In this document: positions 5,740-6,283 of the stretch, piece after piece
How positions within the stretch are numbered: position 1 is the first letter of the stretch
How the letters are laid out: the number at the start of each line of letters is the position of its first letter
Assembly (NCBI GenBank): GCA_945876515.1
Contig: CAMCPF010000189.1
Location: forward strand, 1-6,283
Source: Candidatus Kuenenia stuttgartensis
GTDB taxonomy: Bacteria; Planctomycetota; Planctomycetia; Pirellulales; UBA1268
Length of the DNA: 6,283 nucleotides
Direction of reading: 5' to 3'
Position numbers and translations under genes: made by a program
Notes under the pieces: model-generated
Told to the model about the DNA's origin: nothing
The model's database searches: none
Seen by the model: only the letters and a program-made list of their open reading frames with translations

Positions 5740-5751
5740 ACTGGCAGCCCC
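5729..5751. promoter_or_regulatory. Inverted repeat overlapping the -35 box, candidate operator
   Basis: The arms GGGGCTGTC (5729-5737) and GGCAGCCCC (5743-5751) pair over nine positions, seven exact outer pairs plus an inner G-T wobble and a closing G-C, around a 5-base centre. The TTGACA box lies in the left arm and centre. A repressor bound here would block RNA polymerase directly. No T run follows on either strand, so a terminator role is unlikely. Confidence 0.4.
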
Positions 5752-5802
5752 GCGAACCGCCCGGTGCGAGGAGGGGGCGTTTGGCCCGGCTGCAGGCTCG
5801 GC

Positions 5803-5831
5803 TTGCTGTCAGCGAAAAGCTGACCTACCTT
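5803..5831 (+). promoter_or_regulatory. Weak candidate thrC promoter with a hairpin in its spacer
   Basis: TTGCTG (5803-5808) and TACCTT (5826-5831) are 17 bases apart, and each matches the sigma-70 consensus at only about 3 of 6 positions. Between and overlapping them, GTCAGC (5808-5813) and GCTGAC (5819-5824) form a 6-bp inverted repeat around GAAAA. If it is used, the leader to the GTG at 5921 would be about 80 nt. The rest of the 255-bp gap between the divergent genes shows no other clear gene or site on this strand. Confidence 0.25.
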
Positions 5832-5909
5832 TGGCTCAGTTCGGCGGGGCCCCGTACCGGGACCTCTTTCCCGTTCCGCCGACGGCGATTCAATGACTCC
5901 GGGGCGTAC

Positions 5910-5913
5910 GGAG
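5910..5913 (+). promoter_or_regulatory. Ribosome-binding site supporting the GTG start of thrC
   Basis: GGAG lies 7 nt before the GTG at 5921. An in-frame TGA at 5894-5896 rules out any start further upstream, so this site and GTG define the start. CTG at 5915 is the only nearby alternative, and it would be too close to the GGAG. Confidence 0.65.
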
Positions 5914-5920
5914 TCTGCCC

Positions 5921-6283
5921 GTGGCCGTCGCTGCCCGCACCGATCTCGCGTTTCAACAGTGCATCTCCCCGGCCTGCGGGGCGACCTATTCGGTCGACGA
6001 GGTGCTCACGTCCTGCCCGGCGTGCGGCAACCTGCTCGACGTCGAATACGACTGGGACCGGCTCCGGCCGCCCAACTCGTTCGAGTTCTTCGAGCGCAAG
6101 TGGATGCGACGACATGATCCGCTGGCCTTCAGCGGCGTGTGGCGATTTCACGAACTCCTCCCCTACGCGCCCCGCGAGAGCGTGGTCACGATCGGCGAGG
6201 GGCAGACGATGTGCTCGCCGAGCGATGGCGTGGCCGGCTTCGTGGGCGTGAATCCGGGGCGGCTGTTTCTTCAGTATGAGGGG
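5921..6283 (+). CDS. thrC: Threonine synthase, N-terminal part (runs off right edge)
   Basis: Threonine synthase is a cytoplasmic PLP enzyme that converts O-phospho-L-homoserine to L-threonine, the last step of threonine synthesis. The 121 codons in the window begin with a short zinc-ribbon-like segment, C14/C19 (CISPAC) and C32/C35 (CPAC). Then come the conserved region GVWRFHELLPY (about 72-82), the GEGQT motif (about 93-97) and the start of the LFLQYEG block, which normally leads into the NPSGSFKD lysine motif just outside the window. The start is GTG, placed by the upstream in-frame TGA at 5894 and by GGAG 7 nt before it. The N-terminal zinc-ribbon arrangement is common in the longer bacterial ThrC forms. 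I saw no threonine-rich leader peptide or T-box-like leader in the upstream 255 bp. It is transcribed divergently from the DksA-like gene. The PLP lysine cannot be checked here. Confidence 0.93.
   Translation, partial: MAVAARTDLAFQQCISPACGATYSVDEVLTSCPACGNLLDVEYDWDRLRPPNSFEFFERKWMRRHDPLAFSGVWRFHELLPYAPRESVVTIGEGQTMCSPSDGVAGFVGVNPGRLFLQYEG

Noticed and set aside
5893..5961. ATG at 5893 as a thrC start or a threonine attenuator peptide
   Set aside because: It is out of frame with thrC, and its translation (MTPGRTESARG...) is not threonine-rich and has no hairpin/T-run attenuator after it.
1..6283. A defence, toxin-antitoxin, secretion or biosynthetic system hidden in the window
   Set aside because: Every well-supported gene belongs to a known housekeeping or common family, and no gap is long enough to hide an additional system. 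The largest gap is about 255 bp.

Overview
The window is GC-rich, gene-dense bacterial DNA carrying mostly housekeeping genes. The best guess for the source is a member of the Planctomycetota. This is an inference from gene content and protein style: rpmB followed by gatC-gatA-gatB, a TraR/DksA zinc-finger gene directly before lspA, and a sensor-kinase fragment with an HDGLIQY-type H-box. No rRNA or other phylogenetic marker is present to confirm it.

Layout. Positions 1-2516 (minus strand) hold rpmB (ribosomal protein L28), gatC, gatA and the first 79 codons of gatB, which runs off the left edge. These look like one transcription unit reading leftward from a promoter near 2555-2582. Positions 2623-3069 (plus strand) hold a small SRPBCC-fold protein. 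Positions 3155 to about 3793 (plus strand) hold a remnant of a PAS/HisKA_3 sensor histidine kinase that has lost most of its PAS domain and the C-terminal part of its ATPase domain. Positions 3812-5665 (minus strand) hold a second leftward unit: a TraR/DksA-type zinc-finger gene, lspA (signal peptidase II) and a HisN-type inositol-monophosphatase family gene. lspA and the phosphatase gene overlap by ATGA. The unit is preceded by a good sigma-70-like promoter whose -35 box lies inside an inverted repeat. Position 5921 to the right edge (plus strand) is the N-terminal part of threonine synthase (thrC), starting at GTG and divergent from the DksA-like gene.

How the genes work together. GatCAB is the amidotransferase that makes Gln-tRNA(Gln) and/or Asn-tRNA(Asn), and it sits with a ribosomal protein gene, so the left unit is translation-related. 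LspA matures lipoproteins at the membrane. The HisN-like phosphatase and ThrC belong to amino-acid biosynthesis.

I found no mobile element, CRISPR array, toxin-antitoxin pair, defence cassette, tRNA or rRNA, and no convincing new system. The observations most worth checking are an in-frame triple 24-bp palindromic repeat inside gatA, the doubly truncated kinase remnant ending at a 14-bp palindrome, and the inverted repeat over the -35 box of the DksA-like/lspA promoter.
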